Of a stretch of 64,000 bases of DNA, positions 1 to 12,600 are shown one piece after another. Under the pieces are notes generated by a model. It had not been told where the DNA came from. It saw only the letters and a program-made list of their open reading frames with translations, and searched no databases. This DNA comes from Ananas comosus. Taxonomy: Eukaryota; Streptophyta; Magnoliopsida; Poales; Bromeliaceae. A program made the position numbers and the translations under genes. Within the stretch, counting starts at the first letter, position 1; each line of letters opens with the position of its first letter. The DNA is taken from assembly GCF_001540865.1 (NCBI RefSeq), contig NC_033639.1, positions 421,779 through 485,778 on the forward strand. Direction: 5' to 3'.

Positions 1-169
1 GAATTTGTAGAATTTCTTTCCACCGGCGACACAGTAGACGAAGAATGATTTAGCTTCATTTGAGGAGATTGTATAGCTGTTCATTAGATGAAGCATCAAT
101 AAGATAGATAATGTATAGTGGCTCGATTGAGAGATATATAGCAAATTTCTAAACAGATAACTTATAAAC

Positions 170-203
<34 letters not shown>

Positions 204-3200
204 AAGCTAGGAACGATACAGCTTAAAATGTGTATCAGAATCTGTTTTTTCTCTATATTCCACATGAACAGAGCCCTACCTCTGCTGCTGTGCACCAAAA
301 AAAGGAAGGGCCAATTACAGACCAAATCCCCAAAGTTTTGACCTGAATTTCCATCTTATCTCTGAATCTTCATTCATAGAATGTAATCCCTGAAGTTCGT
401 TATATGTGACAATTAACTCCTTCCTTTAGGTAATTTTCGGCTTGGCAATTTCTGTCATGGGTATAGTGAAAAATATCCCTTACAAGGAATTTAGTTTAAG
501 TTATCCCCATTGTTTTGGTTGCAATAGTGGGGATTAGGTGGGAAAAGGCCCTAGACACGAGGGATAGCATGTTTATACTATAACCCATGGAACTAATATT
601 CGCTCAGATAAACTAGGTATGGGGATATTTTTCCCACCTAATTCCAAGTAACGATAATTGATATCTGTGTTTGGGAGGATACAGGGGAGATCTACCACTA
701 TGCCCACCATTTTTTAATTGATATCTCAGTGTTTGGGAGTATACTGGGGAGATCTACCACTATCCCCACCATTTTTCCCAACCAAACGCTGCCTAGTCAA
801 TCATCTGAAAAGCCGCCATGTCAAACTTAGGATTTCACATTTAATTCCTGCAGTTAGATCATCTATACTGTTACAACTTAGACCCTTAGGATGAATTGAA
901 ACCATAATCACATTTCAGAGATGAAACTAGGAGATAAACTTGCAAGTAAAGCGCAGTATATTGGCAGGTTTGAATGGACACCATACCTCCACCAGGATCA
1001 TCTATGACCTCCGATATAGAAAGTCGAGGAAGGGCAGCATAAGATGGAAAACCAGAGTGCTCTCCATGAGAATTGTATAGCTCACTGGTGGAAAGTCGTG
1101 TCGACATTGATTGCATAGATAAGGAATTCCTGTGAACAAAGTCAACATTTGCTTTGGCAGGGTTGTACGAGGAAACAGACGAGACTTCATCTCTTGAGCT
1201 ATCATATCCTTCTTCGAAGCCATCCACATTCTCATTTGCTCTAGCCTGACAAGAAAAGGACAATTCACTACTATGAGGAGTCACAAAACTGAAATTAACT
1301 GCTGCTGAATAATTAAAAGTTCCTGCCTGTATGAATTTCATAGCATGGGATTGTTAAGCTATGCATTTCGAGATGATTCAATTTGCCAACGGTGGTACTG
1401 ACTCTGCAAGTAGTGGTTTCGACTAAAGAAGTTCTCAGCATATTACTCCTATACATGACCGTTGTTCTAAAAATAAGATTAACCAAATTTGAAACCTACA
1501 TTGTCTCTTTATCTCTACAAGATATACAGTTAGAATTGATTAAATAAGATACTTACCATATCACATACACCCATTATATCAGAATCACCCAGTAAATAAG
1601 CACAATGAGAAATCAAACCAGAATTAAAAGGTCAAAAATGTAAAATTCATTTTTGTATACTAAAATCTGACAATAAAAGTTCTGAGATATTCACAAATAT
1701 ATTAGATTTCTTAAAAATTCACAGCCCATTTGAAAAAGAATACTGAAATATTGATCATATCCTAGCAAACCCAAAAATAATGTGATGAACGCCTGAAGCA
1801 GTTTATTTGGTTTTGAAATAAAAGGAATTCGAACTTCGAGTTTATTCTTAAGGAGCAGGATCTGCTTACAAGAGAGTAGGAAGTGAGAGGGAAATGAGAT
1901 AATGAAAAAGGCTATTTCACGGCCATGAGTACGGAGCTTATCACTTTTTTGAGAAAATTTAGCATTATAATTTTTCAGAACACACGAGTCACTCTATAGC
2001 CTAAGTTTGCACTGTGCATTAACCCTACATGCAAGAAAACTTTTTGAATCAAAAGACAAATACAGAAACAGAAAAGTTGTCGAAGCAAAATTGAACATGT
2101 TCCAGCAATTTCTCACCCATTCAGAGTCGTCATCTTTCTCTTTCCAAAAAATATTCAGTTGATCATCAGAAATCAGTAACTTCCCTGGTATACACACCAA
2201 AAGAATTTATTCAAATATTTTCAAATATCATCAAGTGTATAAATCAAGCAAATAATTAAAAGAAAATTTTGATAGTAGAATCAAGCTGTTAAAGTTTATA
2301 GCATTGCAACACTTATACATGACCACATGAACTGTTTTAGCAATTGGGACCTGCAAAGGCAGGTTAACAAAGAATATAGCGACATATAATATTCCTATGC
2401 AAGCATCCAAAACAAGACAATATTATAGATCTAACCTTCTTCATTAAGCAGATTGCTGCTCTTCTGAGAAACCCAGATTTGCAATGGAGCCCGAGCTTCC
2501 TACAAATGAAAGTTCAGCAATGAGAATGACGATAGAGAACGATACAAACATATCAAATTTAGCGACAGTATAACAATCTATCGTGGATTAAAATGAGGTC
2601 AGATACTGAAGAAGCCACTAAAAATTGAAGGCCTACCTTGCAATCAATAATTCAAAGTGCTTAGTTGAAGATTGTCACTATCAAATCCATAGACCTTAAG
2701 GGAATGTTTCCATCAAACCAATCAGTCATAGTTCATAAAATTTATGGTTATGACAAACAAAGATGTTTCTGTATCAAATGCCTAGACCTTAAGGGAATGT
2801 TTCCATCAAACCATCAGTCATAGTTCATAAAATTTATAGTTATGACAAACAAAGATGTTTCTGTACAAAGATTTAATATCAAATGTGGACGCACAGGCAT
2901 ACATAAACCTTGACACTGAAAGATCATATATAGTAAATAATTCCCTAATCAAAGCAACTAATCATGCAAATGATCCATGAATAGTTGACTTTTGAAGTAC
3001 TAGAATAAAATGGTTGCGTCATTCTCACATCACCTTAAGTTCTAAGAATTCAGTGCCAAAAACAGAATTCAGTGCCAAAAACAGACATCATGCAGGATGT
3101 CCTTGATTCATATGTATCATACCCAATGGTAAGATTCTATTCTGGGGAAGAAAGTTAAAAACATGAAAATAAAAAAATTTTCATGCCACTCAACTTTTTG

Positions 3201-5938
3201 TGAAAGGATAGTTACCATTTGCCCCAATAAGCTCACGTCAGGAATGTGAAGGAGAACCAACTAACATATATGATGGTCGAACAAGATTTAGGATACAGTT
3301 TGAATAAAATTCTTCATACTTTACTAGTTCTTACTAATGGTAATTTGAAAGTATTTTGTATAGGACTTTTAGTAACTCCATAAAAAATAAAATGGTGAAA
3401 AAGAGTAGAAAAATAGTAAATTAAGTAGCGATGCTAGGAATTCTTTTGGGGTACTGCAAGAAATGCACTATTCAGCAATTGAAGACTTCTTAGTAAACTT
3501 TGCAGTAATACGGTCAATAATGTTTGAAAAATAGATACTACCAGTATGAACTTAAAAGAGGACGGAACCTGTGCAAAAGAACTTAAAAGACCGATACTAA
3601 AAGGCCAAACTGATCTACATAAAGGAAAATCATAATGTTTCATACGTTCAACCTTAAATGGCGGGTCATGCCATAATTAATTAATCCTAGGAATAATGAT
3701 CTACAAGAAACTCGCACCAACCAAAGGAAAATGAAGCTAAGAAAATACATAAAGTGCAATACAAACTCGAACTGCATGATTTCTAAAATATGCAATAAAA
3801 ATAGGAGAGGTTACAGACAGAAAGGTTGTTTGACAAGTAAAAACATGAATCCTAATTTAGAAAATGAAATTTTATTAGAAAGAACGCAGCAAGATCTTAA
3901 ATTGGGGACTAACCAGTTGAATCAAATTATTTGTGGATCCTCTATCGTGATTTGGATTATCCAGAACAAGCCACCTTGCATATAATGTACTTCTAACATA
4001 GTAAATATAGCGAATGCTGATGCCCCTGTATGATGGTGGCAAAATATTTGGAAGCTCGACTCGTACTATATCTGCATAGATTTATAGAGTGATCAGTCCG
4101 TTAATTGCAATTTAGCACAATGAAGAATGATTTGGACCTGCCAATCCAAAAGAAGAACATATTTGTGCCTAAGTAGCATAAATGAACAACAGAAGATAGT
4201 GCTAAGGAATACTCTCCACTGAAACTAATGCATATTTAAGCCATCAAATAAGATATATTCATAGTAAAGTAGAATTAATTCGTAATTTAATTATCAGATA
4301 AACCATTAATCTTTGCCAAGAACTGGCACAATCATCAGAGTCAGACATTAGACAGGAGAGCAGAAAGTAGACAAAACGAAGAAAAGAGCCAAATATAGAT
4401 ATAAAAGTAGGCAAAATGCAATGCCCTTTCCTCTCTTGTTAATCCTTGGTTCCTTTTTGCGGTTGACTAATGTAAAACTTACTTTCAACTTTCTTTCGCT
4501 GCTTTTGTATGTGTCAAAACCAAAGATAAATGCAAAAGACTCTTCAGATCAGACTTGTCAATATATTTTTATGCTCCACACAACCAACATAACAAGATAA
4601 CAATAATTCAGGCAATGTTTTCAGTCAAAAAGGTATAACCAGCATAATAATCATCTAAGAAAGGTTAGCAACTGCAGACAGCAGCAACATAAAGTTTTAT
4701 CTTTCACAATAAAATGAGAAGTTAGGTATAAATAAAGATCCTAATGTGGCAACATCTTAAGCAAGGGTGAGTGTTAAATAAAGCAAATAAGAAAGCTTAC
4801 TTGAGTAAAACTAAATGATATGGAAGGAGTTAACTAGCAACTCCAGTAATAATGCCTAACAGAACAAGTGGCTTAAAAATTCTAGATAGATTGCTACATT
4901 GTCAGGTCAGACCAAACTAAAATATCAGTTACTTCTGGATACTTGGAGAAAAATTGAAAGTACTTCAAAAATGCACAGATACAAAATAGGCATAAAAACG
5001 TTATGTCTGAATTGAAGAAATTCCTACGGTATATCTGAAGTCACGACCTAATAATGTATTTAACTTAAGAGAGATGACTTACATGTTTTGGTATGTCCAG
5101 AAGTAACTATCACTTTTGAAACTATCGAAGGTGCTGTACAATCTAGAAACAATCGTTCACCTGCACTTCAAATATCATTACAGAAGATAATAAGCATGAA
5201 ACTTCATAAAATTGATCAAGCAAGTGGCCTTTCGTCAAGAGGAACTACAAATGTTCTTTTTTTACTTTTTCAAGTCTCTACGAAAATCACTATGGTAAAA
5301 ATTTGCAGTAATTAGAAATTAAGTGCTGACTAGGTGAATTCTGCCATAAATAATTGTTTAGTCGACCGCACTTGCGAAATAAAAATAAATACCGAGTCAG
5401 ATTCAAAGAGTTTATTTTAGCAATAACATTCAGATAGGAAATGATGGAGGTGTTTAAGTTTCAAAGATTCAATTTTAACTTGCAGAGTTCCAGTTCAACA
5501 AAACAGAAAGGATATGGCAAAACAGAAATCTTACAAATCTTTTTCAAATTTCTTACTAGAAAGATTTTAGTTATGCTGACTTCCATCTAATACATTAGGA
5601 GGGAGAAAAAATACACCTCTCCTTTGCTTCGATCCCGGCAATGGTTTCTGAGTGGAGAACCATTGCGTATCCAACTTCTCGATACCTTTAACTTCAAAAC
5701 TGACGTTATCGATCAAGAGCGAACTAAAGTCCTCCTTCTCAGTATCCTCCTTAGAACTTCTCGGGCTGCAAATCTCTATAGTAGCAGTGACCGAATCACC
5801 AGGCCTATATATCTCCTTATCCGTCTGAACCTTCAAAGTCGGAGATGCTTCCTGCTTGGCCCCCGAGGTCTCCTTCTTGTCATCAAACAATCCCAAGCTT
5901 CTAAAGAAGGCGAAGCTCTGAGAAAGTTTCAGTGACAT
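1..5938 (-). CDS. RGP1: RGP1 homologue, RAB6/YPT6 GEF subunit (3' end outside window)
   Basis: Coding exons, read on the minus strand: 5938-5617, 5160-5083, 4071-3914, 2499-2436, 2184-2117, 1245-987 and 76 to beyond base 1. All junctions are GT-AG and in phase, giving 341 residues before the edge. The start is the ATG at 5936-5938 (MSLKLSQSFAFF); the frame is open 9 codons further up but has no ATG there. Diagnostic stretches are YRPGDSVTATIEI, an arrestin-like beta strand near residue 45, and LPPSYRGISIRYIYY in the third exon, followed by PLQIWVSQK and a Ser-rich segment ending in YAALPRLSISEV. In yeast and animals Rgp1 pairs with Ric1 as the exchange factor for Ypt6/Rab6 in retrograde transport to the Golgi; the plant role is inferred. 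The leader holds two upstream ORFs and an intron. The C-terminus lies off the window. Confidence 0.9.
480..800. repeat. MITE-like element with internal 61-bp tandem duplication, RGP1 intron
   Basis: This lies in the RGP1 intron 77-986. Bases 656-716 and 717-777 are near-identical direct copies (attgatatct...ctaccactat). The outer sequence (ttatccccattgttttggtt on the left, cccaaccaaacgc on the right) resembles the ends of other small elements in this window. Confidence 0.5.
2680..2864. repeat. 93-bp tandem duplication in RGP1 intron
   Basis: Two consecutive copies start at 2680 and 2773 (atcaaat...agaccttaaggg ... gacaaacaaagatgtttctg). They differ at only a few positions, so the duplication is young. 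Confidence 0.8.
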
Positions 5939-6010
5939 TTCCTCGAACACGTAATGCCCATCCAATCACCTTCTCATCCAAAAGAATTCACCATCTAGGG
6001 CCATTTTCAT
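5929..6010 (-). promoter_or_regulatory. Two short upstream ORFs in the RGP1 leader
   Basis: uORF1 runs from an ATG at 6010 to TGA at 5966-5968 (14 codons, MKMALDGEFFWMRR), in the same frame as RGP1 and ending 27 nt before its ATG. uORF2 starts at 5961 and ends with TGA at 5929-5931 (10 codons), overlapping the RGP1 start codon in another frame. Both sit in the leader exon that begins after a clear acceptor (TTTGCAG) at 6081. The layout would favour translational repression with re-initiation or leaky scanning; this is inferred from position only. Confidence 0.6.
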
Positions 6011-6600
6011 CTCCAATTTGCTCCAAAGTTACGATCATTGATAAATTCTCAGCACTATATCACTCAAGCGAAGATTCGATCTGCAAAGTCAAAAAGCTCG
6101 ACATCATCTAAAGCGTATAGTTTAGAAATTTCATAGTGTAAAAATTAGAACTATCAAAATTCCACAAATTTCCACATTTTAGTGCGCACACTAAGATCTA
6201 CTCCGCGGGGGGGGAAAACCATCATCTAAACGCATCCGAATTACATAATTTGTACGCTAGAATGTCATAGATCTCATTTTACGGCCGTCGAAACGAAATA
6301 TTCCATTGCTAAACAAAATTAACAACCGATCGCGCATAATTAGGGTACGAGTTCCACCAAACTGATCATAAAATCGCACGGATCAGTGAAGAAACAGCGC
6401 GGATTCAAATCAAAAACGAAGTAGAAATCTATGAAAAAGCATAGAGATCTGAGGGAGAACCGAGAAAGAATCTTCCACGGATCTTAGATCGGATCAGAGC
6501 GCGCTTCGAGCTTCGATCGATCTCAGTGCTCGCGACGAGTCGAAGAGCGTAGGACCGAGATCGAGGCGGAGGAGGAGAGGAGGTGAGAGGTGGTGGGGTT
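5939..6600 (-). promoter_or_regulatory. RGP1 5' leader with intron
   Basis: The second leader exon is 6080-5939. Upstream, about 6470-6600 is GC-rich, CT-rich sequence typical of a plant first noncoding exon, so a leader intron of roughly 0.4 kb is likely. The exact donor and the transcription start cannot be fixed by eye. Confidence 0.5.
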
Positions 6601-6771
6601 ACCGTCGTCGTGTATGAGTTCCTCGTTGTTTTCGTGTTTGTTTTTGAGTAGTAGAGAGAAAAAGAGAGAGAGGGTACAGTGGTTGTTGGGGGGTGTTGGA
6701 TACTTGGATCCAAGCGGGGCTTCTTCGTGGGGAGGGAGGTAAGGTTACCGGTTGTGAGAGGAAGAGTTTTT

Positions 6772-7122
6772 TTTTTTGCATTTAGCCTCCTAAAAAAATT
6801 ATTTTCACAAAAAACTCCACCAAATTTATAATTATAATTTTGCCCTGTCCCCACCACGCAGGCGCCATGTAAGCGCCACGCGAGCAAAGATGGAGACGCT
6901 GGAATAAGTTAAACACGGTAATTCATTCACCGTGTCTAAACACGGTGAATGGTTCGCCGTGTCTATTGTCTTACAATGTTCAACTTAATACTCCTCTTTA
7001 GCCAGCTTGCCTGACGCTGACACGGTGCCTACGTCGCGGGAATAGGATCAAAATTATAATTATAAATTTGATAAGGCTATATGTGCAAAAAACTTTTTTA
7101 AAGGGCCAAATGCAAAAAGAAG
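6772..7122. mobile_element. Foldback MITE, family also at 53089
   Basis: The ends are inverted copies about 70 bp long: tttgcatttagcctcct on the left and agggccaaatgcaaaaa on the right. Both arms contain caaatttataattataa or its complement. The centre has the short palindrome cattcaccgtg/cacggtgaatg. A diverged copy lies at 53089-53465. The element abuts the RGP1 leader and may be part of its promoter. Confidence 0.7.
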
Positions 7123-7194
7123 CTCTAGAGGAAGATTAGGATTTTATGTGTCCACTAAAATGTTTAACTATTTTATAGAGTAGGTCTTCTGTGC

Positions 7195-7570
7195 TCAACT
7201 CTAATTATTCTTATCCTTACTATTTCAGTATAACTATCCAAATGTTATTTTTCTTATTCTCGAGAAAAATCTAGTTTTCATCCAAACGCAAAATTAATTT
7301 TATTTCCGCTTATCCCAAGAGTTGTGCATATCCCATGAATAATCTAAAATAGCTTATTTCCGAACCAAACGATATCATTTGTTTTCAGCCATTTGATGAA
7401 GGGATGTGCGGTTAGGATAATAGTAGTCTCTGGTTAAGTAGATAGTAATTCCCTAGGGTTGAGTGAGTGGTTGGTTAAACAGTATGATCTAACGGATGGA
7501 AATGATTAAAGGAATAGATCTAATGATCGAAAATTATAAGTACAAAAAGACCTATACTCATAAAAGTCTA
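7195..7570. repeat. Decayed MITE-like sequences
   Basis: 7195-7380 (ttattcttatcc ... ccgaaccaaacga) matches the end of the AT-rich element at 61800-62000. 7385-7570 shares gatgtgcggttaggataat and ggttggttaaacagtatgat with 45745-45935. No complete element or target duplication is visible. 7571-7784 is plain AT-rich sequence. Confidence 0.45.
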
Positions 7571-7784
7571 GTAACCGAACTCTGTTTATTTAATACAATA
7601 TAATTATATAGTGTAATAAATATAAATGAATTTAATTAAAAATATAAAGTAATATAATATTTTTTATATTATATTATTTCGTTATAAATAATGCAATCAC
7701 CGTATAATCACAAACAGGCAAACAAAGCCTTAACAATAAGGGGTGAAAATGGTCGGATTTTTAACAAAATCATGCATGTATATT

Positions 7785-8280
7785 TTTGGGAAAACTTCAA
7801 AAATCTTCCCTGTGGTTTCACACTTTTTCATTTTAGTACCCTGTGGTTTAAAGTTTATCAAGTTAGTACTCTGTGGTTTCTTACTTTATTACTTTAGTAC
7901 CCTGTGGTTTAAAGTGTATCAAGTTAGTACCCTGTGGTTTCTCACTCTATCACTTTAGTACCCTGTGGTTTAAAGTGTATCAAGTTAGTACCCTGTGGTT
8001 TTGCACTTTATCACTTTAGTACCCTGTGGTTTCACACTTTATCACTTTAGTACCCTGTGATTTAAAAAACCACAGGGTACTAACTTGATACAAATTAAAA
8101 CCACAGGGTACTAAAGTGATAAAGTACAAAACCACAGGGTACTAACTTGATACACTTTAAACTACAGGGTACTAAAGTGATAAAGTGAGAAACCACAGGG
8201 TACTAATTTGATACATTTTAAACCACATGGTACTAAAGTGAAAAAAATTGAAACCACAAGGGGGGTTTTTGAAGTTTTTC
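7785..8280. mobile_element. Long foldback repeat built of ccctgtggttt units
   Basis: The left arm (7790-8059) is a run of alternating units containing agtaccctgtggttt, tcactttagt and aagtgtatcaagtt. The right arm (8060-8275) is the reverse complement of the same units. The arms meet near 8060 with almost no spacer, so a transcript would fold into a long near-perfect hairpin. The coding frames through it are only translated repeat. Four other copies occur in the window. Confidence 0.75.
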
Positions 8281-8604
8281 CTATATTTTTCTTCCGACGT
8301 TCGGATATGGATATATGGTCGAAACTAAATATAATTTTAACATAAAATTTATAGTAAAATAAATTAAAAAAACCCCGATAAAAAGTCACTTTATTCATTC
8401 TACAATATTTAAGAACATTCCTCTTATTTCTTAAATGTCAAAACAATTAAATACAGTCAAATTTTAAAAAAAATCATATTCGCATCACATATGTATATAT
8501 TTTTTCGAATGCGAATTCGAATACGAATATACGTCGAATATTAAATTTTAATATTAATGTAGGCATCCTATTGGACTCCGGATTGGATCGAGTTTATCCT
8601 AGGA

Positions 8605-8945
8605 TAAATTTCAAATACTATTCCTATGATTTCGTATGTTCCCACTTTAGTACCTTTTGGTTTAAAGTGTATCAATTTAGTACGCTATAATTTTCTTTTT
8701 CTCTTTTTGTCGATTCTTTCATTAACTTTTCATTAAATCATATACAAAAACTTCAGATACCTCACATATAGTTTACCTTTTAGTTTTAACATTGTCACTG
8801 ATTTAACGAAAAAAATTAATAAAAGGGATAACAAAAAGAGAAAAATAAAATCATAGGGTACGAAAGTGATACACTTTAAATCACCGGATACTAAAGTGAG
8901 AAAGTACAAAACCACAGGGATGGTATTTGAAGTTTTTTTTTTTAT
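8605..8945. mobile_element. Second copy of the ccctgtggttt foldback
   Basis: Left end aatactattcctatgatttc; right end aaaccacagggatggtattt. The arms are shorter than in the copy at 7785 and are separated by about 150 bp of AT-rich sequence with gttttaacattgtcactgat. Confidence 0.65.
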
Positions 8946-8952
8946 CCTAACT

Positions 8953-9380
8953 AGGGATGTCAATGGGTACGGATACCCAAAATATTATCTGAACCTGAAT
9001 CCGAACGGGATGGGTTTACTCGAGTTAAACGGATATGGATTTGATTATGGGTATAGAAAATAAAAATCCGACAAATATGGATACGGATATGGATTTTATA
9101 TTTATCCAACTCGAACCTGAACCCGAATTTATTTATATAATAGATAAAATATTTAATAATTTTTATCCATTAGATTTTCATCCAACGCTATGGATTATTA
9201 AAACCCTTCTAGTTCGGGTCCGGGTTCGACTTTCAGGTTTTTGGTCGGAGACGGATATGAGTATGAATTTTTTAAACCCACCCAATTCGGGTGGGAGTTT
9301 GGGTTTTAATTTGATTTTCGGGTTTGGATTCGGGTTTTTGAAAACCCGACCCAAACCTGATCCGTTAACCTCCCTAATCC
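8953..9380. mobile_element. Element beginning gggatgtcaatgggtacgg
   Basis: The left end is gggatgtcaatgggtacgg and the right end is cgttaacctccctaatc, an imperfect inverted pair. The body is rich in ggatatggat, aacccgaa and gggtttgg motifs. Such sequence yields proline/asparagine-rich pseudo-ORFs on both strands, which are not genes. A related block rich in cgaactt/ccgaac lies at 25190-25520. It ends about 130 bp upstream of the NTAN1 TATA box. Confidence 0.5.
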
Positions 9381-9509
9381 TAACCACCACTTTCACCTCA
9401 ACTTAACAATGGAAATTGAGATGGGAGCGGATCCGGAAAATTGTGATCCGACCCGCGCCACTTCCACCATTTCAAAACTGAGAGAAGATGCTTCTGCTCG
9501 AACTCCCAC

Positions 9510-9517
9510 TATAAATA
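9510..9517 (+). promoter_or_regulatory. TATA box of NTAN1
   Basis: TATAAATA sits 75 bp upstream of the NTAN1 ATG at 9592, so the predicted leader is only about 40-50 nt. That leader contains a purine run with A15 at 9559-9573. Confidence 0.65.
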
Positions 9518-9591
9518 TATGGAGTGAGCGAAGAAGCCAAAAAGGAAGAGTCGTCGGAAAAAAAAAAAAAAAAGAGAAAAAAAGAATCGCC

Positions 9592-9646
9592 ATGATCTTC
9601 GTCGATGGAGAATCCATCTCCATCTCCGCCCCCAATTCCCATCTCA

Positions 9647-9685
<39 letters not shown>

Positions 9686-12600
9686 GAATCGACGAGGACG
9701 ATGGAGGAGTAGAGATCTCGGTGGAGCTCAAGATGGTTTGTGTGGTCCTTTTTTGATGCAGGGGAGGGAGATCGTGGAGTTGCTGTTGCGGAACCCTACT
9801 CTGATCGCCGCGTCGGAGCGGCTCAAATCCATGCCGGTGAGGAGGTTCTCGATCTCGCCGCCGTGGAAGCACGTGTACGTGCTCCAGAGGGAGTACGCCA
9901 CCGTCGATCCCGCGATCGTCAAGGTATGCTGGGGAAATTAGGGTTTGGGTGGGGGAGTTTGAGTTCGTAAGGCCTTGTTTGGACGTGGGAATGAGTGAGT
10001 TCTTCAGTTATAGTGATAATAACTCATGCATTGTTGCCCTGTTTGGATTCTTTCTTTTTTTTTTTTGTGATTATAAGCTAAATGTTTGATATTTGTCCTT
10101 GAATGGTCTCGTTCTCCGATAAGGAAGTGTTTGGTTCCACGAAAAAGCATGAAAAGCTATTTTTCAGGGGGAAAAAACAAAAAAAAAAATCATGGAAAAT
10201 CCCTTTTTTTATTTTTTCGCCCGTTTTTTATCGGAAAAAGGATAACACTATTTTACTATGAAACCTGGAAGAAACTTTTTCAGAAAATCTAGTTTTCCTG
10301 GGAACCAAACGGGTGAAAATTTAAGTGGGGTTTTCCATGGGAATTTTTTTTTTTACTCGGAAAACAGTTTTCTACACTTTTGTGACAAAACCAAATACCC
10401 CCTAAGATAGTATATTTCACCTAAAACGATGGGAAAGTCGAATATGATATGCACCATTCTATACATTTCATCGGCACTCCTCATCTACCAAATACTACAA
10501 GCTTTTTGAGTAAATTAAAGAGCTATCCTGAACAAGATGTTTATGCGGCCAAACAGACTTTATAAAGATTTTTTTGTGTGATTGCAGTTTAAAGAGCTAT
10601 CCTGAACAAGATGTTCGTGTGTCCAAAGAGACCTTATAAATATTTTCTTGTGTGATTGCAGTTTAGGAGTTTGATTTTAGCTTCTTGAAAGGTCTTGATA
10701 GTTATGATTTTGGGGAGTAATGTAATTCGCCTGTAAGGTAATTTATCTTATTTCAAGAAAGTGACTTGAATGCCAAACATGGTATGCCTTTTTAGACATT
10801 TTATCATACTTTTCGATTACCAAATACAACGCTTGTTACATAAATAAAAGTGATGTGCTGAATAAGATGTTCATGCATCCAAACAGGGTTACTGATGATA
10901 AGAACACTAGTATTTGATAGCTTAAGCTTTTGGACAAGAAAATGGTTATTATACCAGTGATAGCTTTTCACGCTTCTGCTTTTCACTTACTTTTCTCCCA
11001 TTTACTTCAAGAAGCCATGTGCTCGGCTTATGTCAAAATTGATCCACAAGTGACCTGGATTATTAAATATAAATGATTACAACACTTATCTCTACTAGCC
11101 TAAGCTTCTTGAGAGAACTGGGTGTTTTGCCACAACCATTAATAGAACACTTGGTAAACAAAAACAGTCTGAAGCTTCTATGGTGGCAGGAAATAGAATT
11201 ATAATTTTTCTGGCATATAAAATGATACAACATATAGAATAGTTTAAACTTTAAAATTGACATTTTACTCAGTATTAGGGCAAGAGATTCCATTCAAATC
11301 TTTTCGAGCTCCTAGTCATTCTAATTTCCTCCGATTTACTACAGAAGTCACTTCTTGAGGCTGGGTCAAATCCACCTATTCATGTTGGGACTGTTGAGTA
11401 TAAATGATTAAGACATTGTTCTCTACTAGCTCTTTTTGGAGAATAATAGTTTCTTTACAATTTTGAGGTCTTAATTGGGCTTCCTTCTTGATTACTTACA
11501 TTCCTCTCATCAGCCCATTTGTAGCACTCATAGCTACATCTCACACTCGATTATTTCCTGATAATTGCTATACCTCACAAGTCACATTAATTTGCTGACT
11601 GACAATATCTGGACCCTTAACTACTAAAGCGTTACGACTATTAGGCATCGTGCCAAGGGAAAAACGACGGCTTCAATTTGGAACCTGTAATGTTGCTATA
11701 GAGGGGAGCTGTTTGGAAGATTTCAATATAGTCTCTTTCTCCCAGTAGCGCTACTCAGATGGCAATTCACCTTGCAGAAGAGCCAAACAGACCCTAAACC
11801 CCCCTAGTTCACGTTTTACATTGGTGAATCAGAAGTTCTTGTGATAGTTTATGTTGGTGGTTTCGAATTGGGTTTTAGTCCACAGGTTAATTAATGGCAC
11901 GAATGTTTGTGCTTCTGAAAGGTTTAGAACGGAGCTAGTGTTCTTTTTTTTTTTTTAAATCTTTTGATTGGTTTCAAACCATTATATTGCTCTTCTTATA
12001 AACCAAAATTTACCTTCTACAATCTAGAAATTCTCTTTCTTAGATCCTTTTCTTATATTTTATTGTAACTTCTCAGTTTCATCCTGTATGTCTTTGTCTG
12101 AACAAATGCATTACCTGATGAGCATCGCTCAGGCATATAGTTGATTGAATATCACAGTAACAATCCACTACGGTAGTTAGTAACTTTATGCTTCTTTGTC
12201 CTTTGGTAGTTGGTGGGCACGGATGAGGCAACTACATGTGTTGGTCTTGTAATTCGCAACCGGTATACTGGAATGTAAGAATCGCTATTGTACTCGCACA
12301 CACACAACATAAGAGTTGATGAGGTTTGCCGTCTCATTCTCTCAACCTCCTTTACATTGATTGCAGGACCTCTGTTAGCCATATGGACTTTCCTGGAGTT
12401 GTCGATAGGGGCCTCGCCCAAATGTTACAGAACCTTAGCGATCATGAAGCGGCATTCGATGTTTGTCTTTTCATCCTATATTGGCGACAAGAACAACCTT
12501 CTTTTTCCCTTTCTGCCATTCTCATATGAAAGGGTTTTTTGATTGATCATTATTCTTTAATGCAGGTTCATTTAGTTGGTGCTTTTGATGATTCGTCCAC

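Noticed and set aside
7785..8280. CRISPR-like regular spacing of short repeats
   Set aside because: This is a plant nuclear region, units are in two orientations, spacers are also repeated and no cas gene exists.
7691..8398. Several ORFs with repeated VPCGF/LVPCG segments
   Set aside because: They are translations of the ccctgtggttt foldback units on both strands, not proteins.
9409..9756. 115-residue ORF beginning before NTAN1
   Set aside because: It reads through poly-A and the CT microsatellite in a frame different from the conserved NTAN1 exons.
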